Below, one piece after another: positions 20,695-22,950 of a stretch of 22,950 nucleotides of DNA. The first letter of the stretch is position 1. Each line of letters begins with the position of its first letter. The notes under the pieces are model-generated. The model saw nothing but the letters and a program-made list of their open reading frames with translations. It did not search any database and was not told the origin of the DNA. The position numbers were made by a program, and so were the translations under genes. Origin of the DNA: an uncultured Lachnospiraceae bacterium (GTDB lineage: Bacteria > Bacillota_A > Clostridia > Lachnospirales > Lachnospiraceae); NCBI GenBank assembly GCA_905207905.1, contig CAJLNC010000043.1, forward strand, positions 1 through 22,950, written 5' to 3'.

Positions 20695-21090
20695 CTACAC
20701 ACCGGCGTACAGCAATCCCGTATGCGCCAGATAGTGGTATATGATCTCCCGCACCTTCTCACGCTTACCGGATTCCGTGTAGACAGACTGTGACAGGTCG
20801 AACGTTCCGGACTGTCCATCATTGCTGTACGATGATAACGGACCTGCTCCGCCACTCTGGGCGGACTGCTGCGCGACCTGATCTGCCAGATATAGCAACT
20901 CCGCAAGCTCACAGCAACAATCTTTTACCTGTGTGATAACAAGCGTCTGATCGGCAGCCACGCGCCCGAAGGTGAACCGGTCAATCTCCGTGCGCGCCTG
21001 CTTCTCCCAGAACAAAAATTCGATTTCCGGTACTGCCGGGGATCTCCCCAGCAGATACTCAGAAATGTAATACTCATAATCTGCATACAC
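20695..21090 (-). CDS. Head-tail connector protein (gp6/gp15-like)
   Basis: A 131-residue helical protein directly after the major capsid gene. It opens YADYEYYISEYLLGRSPAVP, includes FWEKQARTEIDRFTFGR and a C-terminal helix KREKVREIIYHYLAHTG, the compact helical bundle of phage head connector proteins that dock to the portal ring. The start used is the GTG at 21090, 14 bases after the capsid stop, with a distant AAGGA site; translation is probably coupled. Confidence 0.78.
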   Translation of the reverse strand: MYADYEYYISEYLLGRSPAVPEIEFLFWEKQARTEIDRFTFGRVAADQTLVITQVKDCCCELAELLYLADQVAQQSAQSGGAGPLSSYSNDGQSGTFDLSQSVYTESGKREKVREIIYHYLAHTGLLYAGV

Positions 21091-21104
21091 TCTAAGTCAC
21101 ATCC

Positions 21105-21956
21105 TTACTCCGCCACAGTATGCGCATAGATAGCAACCTTCTTGTTATCTTTTGCCTCAGCAATTCCAACCGTTCTGTACCCGAACTTCCAGGCATCCGC
21201 ATCCTGATTTGCTTCCGGCGTGATGATTTTAGAAACCGTATGCTTCTGGTTCTGAATTACTGCGTTCTTATCAACAATCAGGAAGTTAATCGCCTTGCCT
21301 CCCGCAATTGTAAATCCACCAGCCCCAGAGGCAGTCAACGTCACCTTGTCGAAGAAACGGCCAGTCGGTACTTCAATTACTCCTGCCCAATCCTCCATCG
21401 CTTTCTTGGATGCTGTAGTATCCAGATCATCAATCATTCCTTTTAGGGCTGTAGAAATAAACAGATAGCAAGTTTCTGTCTTAGCCTCAGCATTCTTGAT
21501 TGCCGTCTTGCCCGCTCTGATCGCTGCGATGCCGGCTTTTCCGTCTGCAATCGCTGCAGCAACCTTGCCGGTTGCGTATCCTGCGTAAGATGCCAGCCTC
21601 CATGCATCCAGCTCCGGCACAACCTGGGTACGGAGAAACTCTCCAGACAGACGCCCAAATGCCACACCCGCAGTCTCGATGTTGTCCATTGCATCTACCG
21701 TAAACATGCGACCACGATCATAGGTACATTTCTTTGTTTCGTATTCCAGAGTTACATCTCCTGCAACATAACCGGTCTGCTTATTGTAATTCGCCAGGCC
21801 ATTCATGGTCATTTTCGGGATCAGGATCTCATTTGCATTTGCACCTTCACGAACCAGCTCATTTGGCCCGTCCAGTACAGCAGTTAAAGATGCAAGCTTG
21901 TAAACCTCATCCAACATTGTTGAATATGCTTTTCTAAGTGCAATCGTATTTGCCAT
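21105..21956 (-). CDS. Major capsid protein
   Basis: A 283-residue protein after the scaffold gene. Its features fit an HK97-fold capsid protein of the N4-gp56-like or related kind: DLEYET-type central part (VTLEYETKKCTYDRGRMFTV), LRTQVVPELDAWRLASYAGY in the spine helix region and a C-terminal FGYRTVGIAEAKDNKKVAIY strand typical of the P-domain. It forms the icosahedral shell. No long N-terminal delta domain is present, which fits the separate scaffold. The ATG at 21956 has GAGGT. Confidence 0.87.
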   Translation of the reverse strand: MANTIALRKAYSTMLDEVYKLASLTAVLDGPNELVREGANANEILIPKMTMNGLANYNKQTGYVAGDVTLEYETKKCTYDRGRMFTVDAMDNIETAGVAFGRLSGEFLRTQVVPELDAWRLASYAGYATGKVAAAIADGKAGIAAIRAGKTAIKNAEAKTETCYLFISTALKGMIDDLDTTASKKAMEDWAGVIEVPTGRFFDKVTLTASGAGGFTIAGGKAINFLIVDKNAVIQNQKHTVSKIITPEANQDADAWKFGYRTVGIAEAKDNKKVAIYAHTVAE

Positions 21957-21976
21957 TTTTTTACCTCATCTTTCTA

Positions 21977-22531
21977 TCAATCTTTTTTCGCCGGAAGTCC
22001 CATCGCTGCGCGGATTGCAGCCATACTGTCACCGCCTTCGCCACCAGTCCCTCCTGTAGGTCCTACTGGATTTAAAAACGGTTCATCTGCGCCAAACAAA
22101 TATGCATCCGACTCCTTTACCTTTTCCAGTGCCTTTTTGATGTCCTCAGACTGATCCTTCGATGCTTTCAGCGCATCTACGTCCAGAAGAGCCATGACAG
22201 ACTTCGCATTTCGTCCGCCAGCTGTCTTGATTGCCTCTTTCAACGTATCAGAGAAAATGCGATCCGCTTCCTTTGCGGCATACTCAGCATCCTTATCTTT
22301 GAGTTGCTGATTTAACTTGTCGATCTCGCCCTGCATGGCCGCTGGATCAACATCTTTGAATTTTTCAAGCGATGCAGTCGCGGTACCAAGCTGTTCTTTA
22401 TAATTGTCACGCTCGCCCTGCGCCTTCCTGGTCTTCTCCTGCTCTTCCGCAATGTCTTTGCCGTTTTCTTCCATGATCTTATTGATAACATCCTGTTCCA
22501 GTCCAAGTTCCTTCAAAAATTCTGTCTTCAT
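21977..22531 (-). CDS. Phage scaffolding protein (GP20 type)
   Basis: A 184-residue protein with almost continuous coiled coil (about 20-95, for example DKLNQQLKDKDAEYAAKEAD), no Cys, and a Gly-rich flexible C-terminus (PTGGTGGEGG) ending in MAAIRAAMGLPAKKD. This is the minor structural GP20 scaffold family. It guides procapsid assembly and leaves the mature head. The ATG has AAAGGAG. It lies 20 bp upstream of the capsid gene. Confidence 0.92.
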   Translation of the reverse strand: MKTEFLKELGLEQDVINKIMEENGKDIAEEQEKTRKAQGERDNYKEQLGTATASLEKFKDVDPAAMQGEIDKLNQQLKDKDAEYAAKEADRIFSDTLKEAIKTAGGRNAKSVMALLDVDALKASKDQSEDIKKALEKVKESDAYLFGADEPFLNPVGPTGGTGGEGGDSMAAIRAAMGLPAKKD

Positions 22532-22681
22532 GCTGCAATTCTCCTTTCATATTAGGTTGTTTTAGGCGTGTAACCATCCGCCATGAATCGACTGTTTTAG
22601 GTCTGATCACCTGACCAAATTACGCAAAAATAAGACGCATCACCCTGCGCCTCAAAGGGAGATATAAGGATCACCGCCTTT

Positions 22682-22720
22682 CTAGGTTCCTTTCTTTCCG
22701 CACTTTCCGATATAAATCAT
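22682..22720 (-). CDS. Possible 12-residue leader peptide
   Basis: An ATG at 22720 is preceded by a strong GGAAGGAGG, yet the frame (MIYIGKCGKKGT) ends after 12 codons with TAG. The following sequence stays open in the same frame for nine more codons (KGGDPYISL) before TGA. Another frame in the next 120 bases is open for 39 codons, without a standard start. It may be a leader peptide, a decayed gene start or chance. Confidence 0.3.
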   Translation of the reverse strand: MIYIGKCGKKGT

Positions 22721-22744
22721 GTCTATCCTCCTTCCCTGAAAAAG

Positions 22745-22885
22745 TCGCCGCCACCCGTAAAACGGGTGGCTCGGCTCGCTGGGTATAACCCCCTGACACC
22801 GGACAGCGTCTCAAGGCGCCCAGACTTTCTCTCTGTTCAAGTCACTATTGCACTTGACGCGTTGCTTATACCCCTGAAGGGGTGT
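22745..22885 (-). ncRNA. Highly structured intergenic stretch, possible RNA element
   Basis: Four hairpins lie in line: GCCACCCGT/ACGGGTGGC (22750-22758, 22762-22770), CGCTG/CAGCG (22777-22781, 22804-22808), TCAAGT/ACTTGA (22837-22842, 22852-22857) and ACCCC/GGGGT (22870-22874, 22879-22883). No gene of useful length covers the region. The first, nearest the scaffold gene, is followed after 5 bases by TTTTTC on the minus strand and may be a terminator. I do not recognise a known RNA family. The rest of 22532-22900 shows only the small ORF above and a repeated CCTAAAACA. Confidence 0.4.
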
Positions 22886-22900
22886 TCGTATTACTTCGAC

Positions 22901-22950
22901 TTAACCCTTAAAAGGGTCTTCATACTCTTTCACACTGAGCTTATCCTGCA
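22901..22950 (-). CDS. 3' end of an upstream phage gene (probably head protein)
   Basis: Only one minus-strand frame is open from the window end: 15 codons ending SVKEYEDPFKG before TAA at 22901-22903. The place upstream of the scaffold gene is where a portal or minor head protein normally sits. The fragment is too short to assign. Confidence 0.5.
   Translation of the reverse strand, partial: QDKLSVKEYEDPFKG

Larger units (their letters stand above)
5745..22950 (-). mobile_element. Siphovirus-like prophage, late region (continues beyond the window)
   Basis: A continuous leftward array of head, connector, tail, fibre and lysis genes ends at a tRNA-derived attachment site. The presence of scaffold, HK97-gp10-like, tail tube, Gp15 and long tape measure proteins indicates a long non-contractile tail (siphovirus). 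No portal, terminase, integrase, repressor or replication gene lies in the window, so integrity cannot be judged. No frameshift or stop is seen in any structural gene. Confidence 0.95.

Noticed and set aside
22745..22885. Hammerhead ribozyme or group I intron
   Set aside because: The CTGATGA and CGAAA cores of a hammerhead are absent, and I could not place the group I P7 or G-binding elements.

Overview
The window looks like a low-GC Firmicutes chromosome, most likely a gut Lachnospiraceae-type clostridium. The grounds are strong AGGAGG ribosome sites, consensus sigma-A promoters, a YtrA-type GntR/ABC operon, a clostridial malic enzyme and a gut-type prophage. The genus is not resolved.

Left chromosomal part (1-5740). 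A partial tRNA-Glu(CTC) is cut by the window start. Leftward genes follow: a small nitroreductase (383-904), a malic enzyme with a consensus promoter (999-2180), and an overlapping three-gene operon of GntR regulator, ABC ATPase and ABC-2 permease (2354-4220), whose promoter is flanked by an inverted operator pair. A rightward ISL3-family transposase (4420-5517) follows; it lacks a proper start codon and a visible left end, so it is probably a remnant.

Prophage (about 5745 to beyond 22950). A 22-base tRNA 3'-end fragment (probably tRNA-Leu) followed by its terminator marks an attachment site, with TATGACAC repeats nearby. All phage genes run leftward, so the late region reads from right to left. 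The order is an upstream head gene (3' end only), a structured intergenic stretch, scaffold, major capsid, head-tail connectors, tail completion, tail tube, an internal terminator, tail chaperone, Gp15, tape measure, distal tail protein, a 1179-residue tail hub/fibre, a small protein, a tail fibre, a small ORF, an XhlA-like membrane protein, holin, an RHH + ORF6N regulatory pair, and a multi-domain endolysin. The integrase and early genes lie outside the window.

The most interesting system is at 9769-10571. The tail fibre gene (10249-10782, minus) meets, stop codon to stop codon, an open reading frame on the plus strand that encodes a different fibre C-terminus. Both carry the same in-frame site, AACTAAACACGAA, in inverted orientation. 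Inversion would give the fibre a new C-terminal domain without changing frame, a candidate receptor-switching cassette. A third copy of the site, in direct orientation to the second, lies 190 bp further on inside a small ORF. No recombinase gene is visible in the window.

A second oddity is the lysis region. The holin operon ends in a strong terminator overlapping the holin stop codon. An RHH regulator with its own promoter and an ORF6N antirepressor-like gene then separate holin from endolysin, with another terminator and a perfect 14-bp palindrome just ahead of the endolysin.
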